Part shown: one piece after another, positions 34,652-49,045 of the stretch
Numbering within the stretch: position 1 is the stretch's first letter
How the letters are laid out: each line of letters starts with the position of its first letter
Source: Siphonodentalium dalli
Taxonomy: Eukaryota > Mollusca > Scaphopoda > Gadilida > Siphonodentaliidae
NCBI GenBank assembly: GCA_032622095.1
Contig: CP136068.1
Location: 185,895,960-185,959,959 of the forward strand
Direction of reading: 5' to 3'
DNA length: 64,000 bases
Notes under the pieces: generated by a model
The model's database searches: none
Seen by the model: only the letters and a program-made list of their open reading frames with translations
What the model was told of the DNA's origin: nothing
Made by a program: the position numbers and the translations under genes

Positions 34652-36133
34652 CAGGGTTCGTACGCGGGTCTGGAATCCTGGAAAAGTTATGGAATCCGAA
34701 AATTTCGATTCAATACCCTTGAAAAGTCTGGAGAATGGGACCTTTTTCACCCTACTATGGAAAAAGTCTTGAAAATAAGTTACCCTGAGATTCAAGGTCT
34801 TGAAAAGTCATGGAATATCACAAGGCCGAGTTCTTCGGTAAATAAATGCTGTTACTTTCCGTTCTTACGATACCATCTCCGTAGTTACAGTTGGAACTAC
34901 ACGTTTTACGGTATGCCGAAACACGAATTGTCTCCCTTACCGGAACTCATTTATATACGCAATAACATAACGCAAATCGAACGAACCTAAAACAAATATG
35001 GTGACACTCCACAGTTTCGAATGATCAGTAGGGGTAAATTTCTTAGAATAGAGTACCAGTGTTTTCTGTCACCATGGGTGTGGTATGTTTATTGAGAGAA
35101 GGTTAGTTATGAATTTGTGGATTTTTAGAGGATGTCTTTGAGTTTTGAAAAATATTGTTTTAGGTGACCTTGACCCCACCAGTATGAAGTAGTAGCGATT
35201 TCTGCGAAACAGTGGCTCCAGACACCAGCGTGACATTTTAGCACCTAAAATTTGTCATCTGCATGAAAAATATTTTTAAAAAACTTACAGTGGTGAGAAG
35301 TTTGAAATTTTTTGATATTTTTGTGAGGAAACAGTGTTCTTCCAGACAACATAGGCGGCTATACCATAGATCTTCTGGTTTTTGTGTCCCACGAGCCTGA
35401 AAATCGCTTATTTTGGTCATTTTTGCATCAAAATTTCATTTTTCAGGCACACAATCAAGGGGCATAACTCTTGCTACCCCCATTAAAATGACAATTCTGT
35501 ACCAAAATCTTTAAGCCTAGTATGTGCTCAACCCAGGTATATATACATTGTATATGTGTTGTGGGATCACATTTCTGTTATTTTTCATTGAATTGATGCC
35601 CCCTTATTTTTGCACCAATCCCTGCAGAAACTGTGGAGTGTCACCTATGTCAATGCGTACTCTCACTAAATTCACCGATGTTACTCATGATTCTCAAAAT
35701 TATTCGAGAGCACCATTTTATAGTGTGCAAATATAGTTTTAATCGTTGTATTGCCTTGTTCGTAATAAATCGTGATCCATAACCGGAAAATCGTAATTTT
35801 GTTCCCCCAATGATTTTAGAAATTATAGACTATGGGTGTCAAGGCCGATAATTGTTGCAGATGCCAACCATTTATGATTTATTGTTCATATCAGCTTAAT
35901 TAGTTAAATGCATCTTTGCAGATAAAGGGCTCATTTTAACTAACGTATATGTGTGCTCTGTTTAAACAACCTGGAAATTTATATATTGGTCTTCCTCGTT
36001 GTTTAGCTAGGTACGAGGTATGGAAAAGTTATGGAATTTTTTAACTGAAAAGTCTTTAAAAATTTGTCCGAAAGTCTTGAAAAAGTATGGAAAAGTTATG
36101 GAATTTTACTCTCAGCTAGGTGTATGAACCCTG
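34652..36133. mobile_element. 1482-bp CAGGGTTC-ended element, copy 1
   Basis: The ends are inverted: CAGGGTTCGTACGCG on the left and TAGGTGTATGAACCCTG on the right. The subterminal regions hold many repeats of TGGAAAAGTTATGGAAT and AAGTCTTGAAAA in the same direction at both ends. CAGGGTTC termini suggest a non-autonomous hAT relative. The visible target duplication is only five bases (GATAA on both sides), shorter than the usual eight. No ORF exceeds 84 codons and none resembles a transposase. The interior has GGGGCATAACTCTTGC and TGACCTTGA (35165-35173, an extended nuclear-receptor half-site on the minus strand). Confidence 0.88.
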
Positions 36134-39100
36134 GATAAGATATATGAACTGTGGTGACTATAGTATTTGAGGCTTTGATGATAAGATATATGAACTGTGG
36201 TGACTATGGTATTTGCAGACTTGGTGATAAGATATATGAACTGTGGTTACTATGGTATTTGCAGACTTGATGATAAGATATATGAACTGTGGTGACTATG
36301 GTATTTGCAGACTTTGATGATAAGATATATGAACTGTGGTGACTATGGTATTTGAGACTTTGATGATAAGATATATGAACTGTGGTTACTATGGTATTTG
36401 AGGCTTTGATGATAAGATATATGAACTGTGGTGACTATGGTATTTGAGGCTTTGATGATAAGATATATGAACTGTGGTGACTATGGTATTTGAGACTTTG
36501 ATGATAAGATATATGAACTGTGGTTACTATGGTATTTGAGGCTTTGATGATAAGATATATGAACTGTGGTTACTATAGTATTTGAGGCTTTGATGATAAG
36601 ATATATGAACTGTGGTGACTATGGTATTTGAGGCTTTGATGGTAAGATATATGAACTGTGGTTACTATGGTATTTGAGGCTTTGATGATAAGATATATGA
36701 ACTGTGTGACTATGGTATTTGAGGCTTTGATGATAAGATATATGAACTGTGGTGACTATGGTATTTGAGGCTTGATGATAAGATATATGAACTGTGGTGA
36801 CTATGGTATTTGAGGCTTTGATGATAAGATATATGAACTGTGGTGACTATGGTATTTGAGACTTTGATGATAAGATATATGAACTGTGGTGACTATGGTA
36901 TTTGCAGACTTTGATGATAATATATATGAACTGTGGTTACTATAGTATTTGAGACTTTGATGATAAGATATATGAACTGTGGTGACTATGGTATTTGATG
37001 CTTTGATGATAAGATATATGAACTGTGGTGACTATGGTATTTGAGGCTTTGATGATAAGATATATGAACTGTGGTGACTATGGTATTTGAGGCTTTGATG
37101 ATAAGATATATGAACTGTGGTTACTATAGTATTTGAGGCTTTGATGATAAGATATATGAACTGTGGTGACTATGGTATTTGAGACTTTGATGATAAGATA
37201 TATGAACTGTGGTGACTATGGTATTTGCAGACTTTGATGATAAGATATATGAACTGTGGTGACTATGGTATTTGCAGACTTTGATGATAAGATATATGAA
37301 CTGTGGTGACTATGGTATTTGCAGACTTTGATGATAAGATATATGAACTGTGGTGACTATGGTATTTGAGGCTTTGATGATAAGATATATGAACTGTGGT
37401 GACTATGGTATTTGAGGCTTTGATGATAAGATATATGAACTGTGGTGACTATGGTATTTGAGGCTTTGATGATAAGATATATGAACTGTGGTGACTATGG
37501 TATTTGAGGCTTTGATGATAAGATATATGAACTGTGGTTACTATGGTATTTGAGACTTTGATGATAAGATATATGAACTGTGGTGACTGTTATTTGAGGC
37601 TTTGATGATAAGATATATGAACTGTGGTGACTATGGTATTTGAGGCTTTGATGATAAGATATATGAACTGTGGTTACTATGGTATTTGAGGCTTTGGTGA
37701 TAATATATATGAACTGTGGTGACTATGGTATTTGAGGCTTTGATGATAAGATATATGAACTGTGGTGACTATGGTATTTGAGGCTTTGATGATAAGATAT
37801 ATGAACTGTGGTGACTATGGTATTTGAGACTTTGATGATAAGATATATGAACTGTGGTGACTATGGTATTTGAGACTTTGATGATAAGATATATGAACTG
37901 TGGTGACTATGGTATTTGCAGACTTTGATGATAAGATATATGAACTGTGGTGACTATGGTATTTGAGGCTTTGATGATAAGATATATGAACTGTGGTTAC
38001 TATGGTATTTGAGGCTTTGATGATAAGATATATGAACTGTGGTTACTATGGTATTTGAGGCTTTGATGATAAGATATATGAACTGTGGTGACTATAGTAT
38101 TTGATGATAAGATATATGAACTGTGGTGACTATGGTATTTGAGGCTTTGATGATAAGATATATGAACTGTGGTGACTATGGTATTTGAGGCTTTGATGGT
38201 AAGATATATGAACTGTGGAGACTATGGTATTTGAGGCTTTGATGATAAGATTTATGAACTGTGGTGACTATGGTATTTGAGACTTTGATGATAAGATATA
38301 TGAACTGTGGTGACTATGGTATTTGAGACTTTGATGATAAGATATATGAACTGTGGTGACTATGGTATTTGAGACTTTGATGATAAGATATATGAACTGT
38401 GGTGACTATAGTATTTGAGGCTTTGATGATAAGATATATGAACTGTGGTGACTATGGTATTTGAGACTTTGATGATAAGATATATGAACTGTGGTGACTA
38501 TGGTATTTGCAGACTTTGATGATAAGATATATGAACTGTGGTGACTATGGTATTTGAGGCTTTGATGATAAGATATATGAACTGTGGTGACTATGGTATT
38601 TGAGGCTTTGATGATAAGATATATGAACTGTGGTGACTATGGTATTTGAGACTTTGATGATAAGATATATGAACTGTGGTTACTATGGTATTTGATGATA
38701 AGATATATGAACTGTGGTTACTATGGTATTTGATGATAAGATATATGAACTGTGGTGACTATGGTATTTGAGGCTTTGATGATAAGATATATGAACTGTG
38801 GTTACTATGGTATTTGAGGCTTTGATGATAAGATATATGAACTGTGGTGACTATGGTATTTGAGACTTTGATGATAAGATATATGAACTGTGGTGACTAT
38901 GGTATTTGAGACTTTGATGATAAGATATATGAACTGTGGTGACTATGGTATTTGAGACTTTGATGATAAGATATATGAACTGTGGTGACTATGGTATTTG
39001 AGACTTTGATGATAAGATATATGAACTGTGGTGACTATGGTATTTGAGACTTTGATGATAAGATATATGAACTGTGGTGACTATGGTATTTGAGACTTTG

Positions 39101-39321
39101 ATGATAAGATATATGAACTGTGGTGACTATGGTATTTGAGGCTTTGATGATAAGATATATGAACTGTGGTGATTATGGTATTTGATGATAAGATATATGA
39201 ACTGTGGTGATTATGGTATTTGATGATAAGATATATGAACTGTGGTGACTATGGTATTTGAGGCTTTGATGATAAGATATATGAACTGTGGTGACGATGG
39301 TATTTGAGGCTTTGATGATAA
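36134..39321. repeat. 46-bp satellite, block 2
   Basis: 3188 bases of the same unit between insert copies 1 and 2. It starts GATAAGATATATGAACTGTG directly at the insert end. The third unit after the insert is of the GGTTACTATGG, TTTGCAGACTTG type, shared only with block 3. The end of the block repeats the pattern before copy 1: two 38-bp units with GTGATTATGG, one normal unit, then one GTGACGATGG unit. Confidence 0.97.
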
Positions 39322-40803
39322 CAGGGTTCGTACGCGGGTCTGGAATCCTGGAAAAGTTATGGAATCCGAAAATTTCGATTCAATACCCTTGAAAAGTCTG
39401 GAGAATGGGACCTTTTTCACCCTACTATGGAAAAAGTCTTGAAAATAAGTTACCCTGAGATTCAAGGTCTTGAAAAGTCATGGAATATCACAAGGCCGAG
39501 TTCTTCGGTAAATAAATGCTGTTACTTTCCGTTCTTACGATACCATCTCCGTAGTTACAGTTGGAACTACACGTTTTACGGTATGCCGAAACACGAATTG
39601 TCTCCCTTACCGGAACTCATTTATATACGCAATAACATAACGCAAATCGAACGAACCTAAAACAAATATGGTGACACTCCACAGTTTCGAATGATCAGTA
39701 GGGGTAAATTTCTTAGAATAGAGTACCAGTGTTTTCTGTCACCATGGGTGTGGTATGTTTATTGAGAGAAGGTTAGTTATGAATTTGTGGATTTTTAGAG
39801 GATGTCTTTGAGTTTTGAAAAATATTGTTTTAGGTGACCTTGACCCCACCAGTATGAAGTAGTAGCGATTTCTGCGAAACAGTGGCTCCAGACACCAGCG
39901 TGACATTTTAGCACCTAAAATTTGTCATCTGCATGAAAAATATTTTTAAAAAACTTACAGTGGTGAGAAGTTTGAAATTTTTTGATATTTTTGTGAGGAA
40001 ACAGTGTTCTTCCAGACAACATAGGCGGCTATACCATAGATCTTCTGGTTTTTGTGTCCCACGAGCCTGAAAATCGCTTATTTTGGTCATTTTTGCATCA
40101 AAATTTCATTTTTCAGGCACACAATCAAGGGGCATAACTCTTGCTACCCCCATTAAAATGACAATTCTGTACCAAAATCTTTAAGCCTAGTATGTGCTCA
40201 ACCCAGGTATATATACATTGTATATGTGTTGTGGGATCACATTTCTGTTATTTTTCATTGAATTGATGCCCCCTTATTTTTGCACCAATCCCTGCAGAAA
40301 CTGTGGAGTGTCACCTATGTCAATGCGTACTCTCACTAAATTCACCGATGTTACTCATGATTCTCAAAATTATTCGAGAGCACCATTTTATAGTGTGCAA
40401 ATATAGTTTTAATCGTTGTATTGCCTTGTTCGTAATAAATCGTGATCCATAACCGGAAAATCGTAATTTTGTTCCCCCAATGATTTTAGAAATTATAGAC
40501 TATGGGTGTCAAGGCCGATAATTGTTGCAGATGCCAACCATTTATGATTTATTGTTCATATCAGCTTAATTAGTTAAATGCATCTTTGCAGATAAAGGGC
40601 TCATTTTAACTAACGTATATGTGTGCTCTGTTTAAACAACCTGGAAATTTATATATTGGTCTTCCTCGTTGTTTAGCTAGGTACGAGGTATGGAAAAGTT
40701 ATGGAATTTTTTAACTGAAAAGTCTTTAAAAATTTGTCCGAAAGTCTTGAAAAAGTATGGAAAAGTTATGGAATTTTACTCTCAGCTAGGTGTATGAACC
40801 CTG
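39322..40803. mobile_element. 1482-bp element, copy 2
   Basis: Same length and ends as copy 1 and the same insertion point within the satellite unit. The short open frames inside are residue-for-residue identical, and no difference was seen by eye. It is offset from copy 1 by 4670 bases. Same point and same flanking unit variants mean it was copied with its satellite surroundings and not independently inserted. Confidence 0.93.
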
Positions 40804-43803
40804 GATAAGATATATGAACTGTGGTGACTATAGTATTTGAGGCTTTGATGATAAGATATATGAACTGTGGTGACTATGGTATTTGCAGACTTGGTGATAA
40901 GATATATGAACTGTGGTTACTATGGTATTTGCAGACTTGATGATAAGATATATGAACTGTGGTGACTATGGTATTTGCAGACTTTGATGATAAGATATAT
41001 GAACTGTGGTGACTATGGTATTTGAGACTTTGATGATAAGATATATGAACTGTGGTTACTATGGTATTTGAGGCTTTGATGATAAGATATATGAACTGTG
41101 GTGACTATGGTATTTGAGGCTTTGATGATAAGATATATGAACTGTGGTGACTATGGTATTTGAGACTTTGATGATAAGATATATGAACTGTGGTTACTAT
41201 GGTATTTGAGGCTTTGATGATAAGATATATGAACTGTGGTTACTATAGTATTTGAGGCTTTGATGATAAGATATATGAACTGTGGTGACTATGGTATTTG
41301 AGGCTTTGATGATAAGATATATGAACTGTGGTTACTATGGTATTTGAGGCTTTGATGATAAGATATATGAACTGTGGTGACTATGGTATTTGAGGCTTTG
41401 ATGATAAGATATATGAACTGTGGTGACTATGGTATTTGAGGCTTTGATGATAAGATATATGAACTGTGGTGACTATGGTATTTGAGGCTTGATGATAAGA
41501 TATATGAACTGTGGTGACTATGGTATTTGAGGCTTTGATGATAAGATATATGAACTGTGGTGACTATGGTATTTGAGACTTTGATGATAAGATATATGAA
41601 CTGTGGTGACTATGGTATTTGCAGACTTTGATGATAATATATATGAACTGTGGTTACTATAGTATTTGAGACTTTGATGATAAGATATATGAACTGTGGT
41701 GACTATGGTATTTGATGCTTTGATGATAAGATATATGAACTGTGGTGACTATGGTATTTGCAGACTTTGATGATAAGATATATGAACTGTGGTTACTATG
41801 GTATTTGAGGCTTTGATGATAAGATATATGAACTGTGGTGACTATGGTATTTGAGGCTTTGATGATAAGATATATGAACTGTGGTGACTATGGTATTTGA
41901 AGCTTTGATGATAAGATATATGAACTGTGGTGACTATGGTATTTGAGGCTTTGATGATAAGATATATGAACTGTGGTGACTATGGTATTTGAAGCTTTGA
42001 TGATAAGATATATGAACTGTGGTGACTATAGTATTTGAGGCTTTGATGATAAGATATATGAACTGTGGTGACTATGGTATTTGAGGCTTTGATGATAAGA
42101 TATATGAACTGTGGTGACTATGGTATTTGAGGCTTTGATGATAAGATATATGAACTGTGGTGACTATGGTATTTGAAGCTTTGATGATAAGATATATGAA
42201 CTGTGGTGACTATGGTATTTGAGGCTTTGATGATAAGATATATGAACTGTGGTTACTATGGTATTTGAGACTTTGATGATAAGATATATGAACTGTGGTG
42301 ACTGTTATTTGAGGCTTTGATGATAAGATATATGAACTGTGGTGACTATGGTATTTGAGGCTTTGATGATAAGATATATGAACTGTGGTTACTATGGTAT
42401 TTGAGGCTTTGGTGATAATATATATGAACTGTGGTGACTATGGTATTTGAGGCTTTGATGATAAGATATATGAACTGTGGTGACTATGGTATTTGAGGCT
42501 TTGATGATAAGATATATGAACTGTGGTGACTATGGTATTTGAGGCTTTGATGATAAGATATATGAACTGTGGTTACTATGGTATTTGAGGCTTTGATGAT
42601 AAGATATATGAACTGTGGTTACTATGGTATTTGAGGCTTTGATGATAAGATATATGAACTGTGGTGACTATAGTATTTGATGATAAGATATATGAACTGT
42701 GGTGACTATGGTATTTGATGCTTTGATGATAAGATATATGAACTGTGGTGACTATGGTATTTGAGACTTGATTATAAGATATATGAACTGTGGTTACTAT
42801 GGTATTTGAGGCTTTGATGATAAGATATATGAACTGTGGTGACTATAGTATTTGAGGCTTTGATGATAAGATATATGAACTGTGGTTACTATGGTATTTG
42901 AGACTTTGATGATAAGATATATGAACTGTGGTGACTATAGTATTTGAGGCTTTGATGATAAGATATATGAACTGTGGTGACTATAGTATTTGAGGCTTTG
43001 ATGATAAGATATATGAACTGTGGTGACTATGGTATTTGAGACTTTGATGATAAGATATATGAACTGTGGTGACTATGGTATTTGAGACTTTGATGATAAG
43101 ATATATGAACTGTGGTGACTATGGTATTTGAGACTTTGATGATAAGATATATGAACTGTGGTGACTATAGTATTTGAGGCTTTGATGATAAGATATATGA
43201 ACTGTGGTGACTATGGTATTTGAGGCTTTGATGATAAGATATATGAACTGTGGTGACTATGGTATTTGAGGCTTTGATGATAAGATATATGAACTGTGGT
43301 GACTATGGTATTTGAGGCTTTGATGATAAGATATATGAACTGTGGTGACTATGGTATTTGAGACTTTGATGATAAGATATATGAACTGTGGTTACTATGG
43401 TATTTGATGATAAGATATATGAACTGTGGTTACTATGGTATTTGATGATAAGATATATGAACTGTGGTGACTATGGTATTTGAGACTTTGATGATAAGAT
43501 ATATGAACTGTGGTGACTATGGTATTTGAGACTTTGATGATAAGATATATGAACTGTGGTGACTATGGTATTTGAGACTTTGATGATAAGATATATGAAC
43601 TGTGGTGACTATGGTATTTGAGGCTTTGATGATAAGATATATGAACTGTGGTGATTATGGTATTTGATGATAAGATATATGAACTGTGGTGATTATGGTA
43701 TTTGATGATAAGATATATGAACTGTGGTGACTATGGTATTTGAGGCTTTGATGATAAGATATATGAACTGTGGTGACGATGGTATTTGAGGCTTTGATGA
43801 TAA
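40804..43803. repeat. 46-bp satellite, block 3
   Basis: 3000 bases of 46-bp units. The first units match those of block 2. GAAGC-type units (TTTGAAGCTTTGATG) appear around 41900-42180, and ATAGTATTTGAGG-type units are frequent at 42840-43170. Confidence 0.97.
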
Positions 43804-45285
43804 CAGGGTTCGTACGCGGGTCTGGAATCCTGGAAAAGTTATGGAATCCGAAAATTTCGATTCAATACCCTTGAAAAGTCTGGAGAATGGGACCTTTTTC
43901 ACCCTACTATGGAAAAAGTCTTGAAAATAAGTTACCCTGAGATTCAAGGTCTTGAAAAGTCATGGAATATCACAAGGCCGAGTTCTTCGGTAAATAAATG
44001 CTGTTACTTTCCGTTCTTACGATACCATCTCCGTAGTTACAGTTGGAACTACACGTTTTACGGTATGCCGAAACACGAATTGTCTCCCTTACCGGAACTC
44101 ATTTATATACGCAATAACATAACGCAAATCGAACGAACCTAAAACAAATATGGTGACACTCCACAGTTTCGAATGATCAGTAGGGGTAAATTTCTTAGAA
44201 TAGAGTACCAGTGTTTTCTGTCACCATGGGTGTGGTATGTTTATTGAGAGAAGGTTAGTTATGAATTTGTGGATTTTTAGAGGATGTCTTTGAGTTTTGA
44301 AAAATATTGTTTTAGGTGACCTTGACCCCACCAGTATGAAGTAGTAGCGATTTCTGCGAAACAGTGGCTCCAGACACCAGCGTGACATTTTAGCACCTAA
44401 AATTTGTCATCTGCATGAAAAATATTTTTAAAAAACTTACAGTGGTGAGAAGTTTGAAATTTTTTGATATTTTTGTGAGGAAACAGTGTTCTTCCAGACA
44501 ACATAGGCGGCTATACCATAGATCTTCTGGTTTTTGTGTCCCACGAGCCTGAAAATCGCTTATTTTGGTCATTTTTGCATCAAAATTTCATTTTTCAGGC
44601 ACACAATCAAGGGGCATAACTCTTGCTACCCCCATTAAAATGACAATTCTGTACCAAAATCTTTAAGCCTAGTATGTGCTCAACCCAGGTATATATACAT
44701 TGTATATGTGTTGTGGGATCACATTTCTGTTATTTTTCATTGAATTGATGCCCCCTTATTTTTGCACCAATCCCTGCAGAAACTGTGGAGTGTCACCTAT
44801 GTCAATGCGTACTCTCACTAAATTCACCGATGTTACTCATGATTCTCAAAATTATTCGAGAGCACCATTTTATAGTGTGCAAATATAGTTTTAATCGTTG
44901 TATTGCCTTGTTCGTAATAAATCGTGATCCATAACCGGAAAATCGTAATTTTGTTCCCCCAATGATTTTAGAAATTATAGACTATGGGTGTCAAGGCCGA
45001 TAATTGTTGCAGATGCCAACCATTTATGATTTATTGTTCATATCAGCTTAATTAGTTAAATGCATCTTTGCAGATAAAGGGCTCATTTTAACTAACGTAT
45101 ATGTGTGCTCTGTTTAAACAACCTGGAAATTTATATATTGGTCTTCCTCGTTGTTTAGCTAGGTACGAGGTATGGAAAAGTTATGGAATTTTTTAACTGA
45201 AAAGTCTTTAAAAATTTGTCCGAAAGTCTTGAAAAAGTATGGAAAAGTTATGGAATTTTACTCTCAGCTAGGTGTATGAACCCTG
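43804..45285. mobile_element. 1482-bp element, copy 3
   Basis: Identical ends, length and internal open frames to copy 1. It is the first copy with the second type of right flank (third unit GTGGAGACTATAG with TTTGAGACTTG), shared by copies 3 to 7. Confidence 0.93.
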
Positions 45286-46424
45286 GATAAGATATATGAA
45301 CTGTGGTGACTATAGTATTTGAGGCTTTGATGATAAGATATATGAACTGTGGTGACTATGGTATTTGCAGACTTGGTGATAAGATATATGAACTGTGGAG
45401 ACTATAGTATTTGAGACTTGATGATAAGATATATGAACTGTGGTTACTATGGTATTTGAGGCTTTGATGATAAGATATATGAACTGTGGTGACTATGGTA
45501 TTTGAGGCTTTGATGATAAGATATATGAACTGTGGTGACTATGGTATTTGAGACTTTGATGATAAGATATATGAACTGTGGTGACTATAGTATTTGAGGC
45601 TTTGATGATAAGATATATGAACTGTGGTTACTATGGTATTTGAGACTTTGATGATAATATATATGAACTGTGGTTACTATGGTATTTGCAGACTTTGATG
45701 ATAAGATATATGAACTGTGTTGACTATGGTATTTGAGGCTTTGATGATAAGATATATGAACTGTGGTGACTATGGTATTTGAGACTTTGATGATAAGATA
45801 TATGAACTGTGGTGACTATGGTATTTGAGGCTTTGATGATAAGATATATGAACTGTGGTTACTATGGTATTTGAGACTTTGATGATAAGATATATGAACT
45901 GTGGTTACTATAGTATTTGAGACTTTGATGATAAGATATATGAACTGTGGTTACTATGGTATTTGAGGCTTTGATGATAAGATATATGAACTGTGGTGAC
46001 TATGGTATTTGAGACTTTGATGATAAGATATATGAACTGTGGTGACTATGGTATTTGAGGCTTTGATGATAAGATATATGAACTGTGGTTACTATGGTAT
46101 TTGAGACTTTGATGATAAGATATATGAACTGTGGTGACTATGGTATTTGAGACTTTGATGATAAGATATATGAACTGTGGTGACTATGGTATTTGAGACT
46201 TTGATGATAAGATATATGAACTGTGGTGACTATGGTATTTGAGGCTTTGATGATAAGATATATGAACTGTGGTGATTATGGTATTTGATGATAAGATATA
46301 TGAACTGTGGTGATTATGGTATTTGATGATAAGATATATGAACTGTGGTGACTATGGTATTTGAGGCTTTGATGATAAGATATATGAACTGTGGTGACGA
46401 TGGTATTTGAGGCTTTGATGATAA
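45286..46424. repeat. 46-bp satellite, block 4 (1139 bp)
   Basis: 1139 bases of satellite between copies 3 and 4. It has the same length and the same unit-variant order as block 5, including a GTGTTGACTATGG unit and an ATAATATATATG unit. Confidence 0.97.
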
Positions 46425-47906
46425 CAGGGTTCGTACGCGGGTCTGGAATCCTGGAAAAGTTATGGAATCCGAAAATTTCGATTCAATACCCTTGAAAAGT
46501 CTGGAGAATGGGACCTTTTTCACCCTACTATGGAAAAAGTCTTGAAAATAAGTTACCCTGAGATTCAAGGTCTTGAAAAGTCATGGAATATCACAAGGCC
46601 GAGTTCTTCGGTAAATAAATGCTGTTACTTTCCGTTCTTACGATACCATCTCCGTAGTTACAGTTGGAACTACACGTTTTACGGTATGCCGAAACACGAA
46701 TTGTCTCCCTTACCGGAACTCATTTATATACGCAATAACATAACGCAAATCGAACGAACCTAAAACAAATATGGTGACACTCCACAGTTTCGAATGATCA
46801 GTAGGGGTAAATTTCTTAGAATAGAGTACCAGTGTTTTCTGTCACCATGGGTGTGGTATGTTTATTGAGAGAAGGTTAGTTATGAATTTGTGGATTTTTA
46901 GAGGATGTCTTTGAGTTTTGAAAAATATTGTTTTAGGTGACCTTGACCCCACCAGTATGAAGTAGTAGCGATTTCTGCGAAACAGTGGCTCCAGACACCA
47001 GCGTGACATTTTAGCACCTAAAATTTGTCATCTGCATGAAAAATATTTTTAAAAAACTTACAGTGGTGAGAAGTTTGAAATTTTTTGATATTTTTGTGAG
47101 GAAACAGTGTTCTTCCAGACAACATAGGCGGCTATACCATAGATCTTCTGGTTTTTGTGTCCCACGAGCCTGAAAATCGCTTATTTTGGTCATTTTTGCA
47201 TCAAAATTTCATTTTTCAGGCACACAATCAAGGGGCATAACTCTTGCTACCCCCATTAAAATGACAATTCTGTACCAAAATCTTTAAGCCTAGTATGTGC
47301 TCAACCCAGGTATATATACATTGTATATGTGTTGTGGGATCACATTTCTGTTATTTTTCATTGAATTGATGCCCCCTTATTTTTGCACCAATCCCTGCAG
47401 AAACTGTGGAGTGTCACCTATGTCAATGCGTACTCTCACTAAATTCACCGATGTTACTCATGATTCTCAAAATTATTCGAGAGCACCATTTTATAGTGTG
47501 CAAATATAGTTTTAATCGTTGTATTGCCTTGTTCGTAATAAATCGTGATCCATAACCGGAAAATCGTAATTTTGTTCCCCCAATGATTTTAGAAATTATA
47601 GACTATGGGTGTCAAGGCCGATAATTGTTGCAGATGCCAACCATTTATGATTTATTGTTCATATCAGCTTAATTAGTTAAATGCATCTTTGCAGATAAAG
47701 GGCTCATTTTAACTAACGTATATGTGTGCTCTGTTTAAACAACCTGGAAATTTATATATTGGTCTTCCTCGTTGTTTAGCTAGGTACGAGGTATGGAAAA
47801 GTTATGGAATTTTTTAACTGAAAAGTCTTTAAAAATTTGTCCGAAAGTCTTGAAAAAGTATGGAAAAGTTATGGAATTTTACTCTCAGCTAGGTGTATGA
47901 ACCCTG
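46425..47906. mobile_element. 1482-bp element, copy 4
   Basis: Identical by eye to copies 1-3 in ends, length and open frames. The distance from copy 3 is 2621 bases. Confidence 0.93.
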
Positions 47907-49045
47907 GATAAGATATATGAACTGTGGTGACTATAGTATTTGAGGCTTTGATGATAAGATATATGAACTGTGGTGACTATGGTATTTGCAGACTTGGTGA
48001 TAAGATATATGAACTGTGGAGACTATAGTATTTGAGACTTGATGATAAGATATATGAACTGTGGTTACTATGGTATTTGAGGCTTTGATGATAAGATATA
48101 TGAACTGTGGTGACTATGGTATTTGAGGCTTTGATGATAAGATATATGAACTGTGGTGACTATGGTATTTGAGACTTTGATGATAAGATATATGAACTGT
48201 GGTGACTATAGTATTTGAGGCTTTGATGATAAGATATATGAACTGTGGTTACTATGGTATTTGAGACTTTGATGATAATATATATGAACTGTGGTTACTA
48301 TGGTATTTGCAGACTTTGATGATAAGATATATGAACTGTGTTGACTATGGTATTTGAGGCTTTGATGATAAGATATATGAACTGTGGTGACTATGGTATT
48401 TGAGACTTTGATGATAAGATATATGAACTGTGGTGACTATGGTATTTGAGGCTTTGATGATAAGATATATGAACTGTGGTTACTATGGTATTTGAGACTT
48501 TGATGATAAGATATATGAACTGTGGTTACTATAGTATTTGAGACTTTGATGATAAGATATATGAACTGTGGTTACTATGGTATTTGAGGCTTTGATGATA
48601 AGATATATGAACTGTGGTGACTATGGTATTTGAGACTTTGATGATAAGATATATGAACTGTGGTGACTATGGTATTTGAGGCTTTGATGATAAGATATAT
48701 GAACTGTGGTTACTATGGTATTTGAGACTTTGATGATAAGATATATGAACTGTGGTGACTATGGTATTTGAGACTTTGATGATAAGATATATGAACTGTG
48801 GTGACTATGGTATTTGAGACTTTGATGATAAGATATATGAACTGTGGTGACTATGGTATTTGAGGCTTTGATGATAAGATATATGAACTGTGGTGATTAT
48901 GGTATTTGATGATAAGATATATGAACTGTGGTGATTATGGTATTTGATGATAAGATATATGAACTGTGGTGACTATGGTATTTGAGGCTTTGATGATAAG
49001 ATATATGAACTGTGGTGACGATGGTATTTGAGGCTTTGATGATAA
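47907..49045. repeat. 46-bp satellite, block 5 (1139 bp)
   Basis: Same length and unit order as block 4. Together with the insert it forms the exact 2621-bp composite repeat. Confidence 0.97.
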
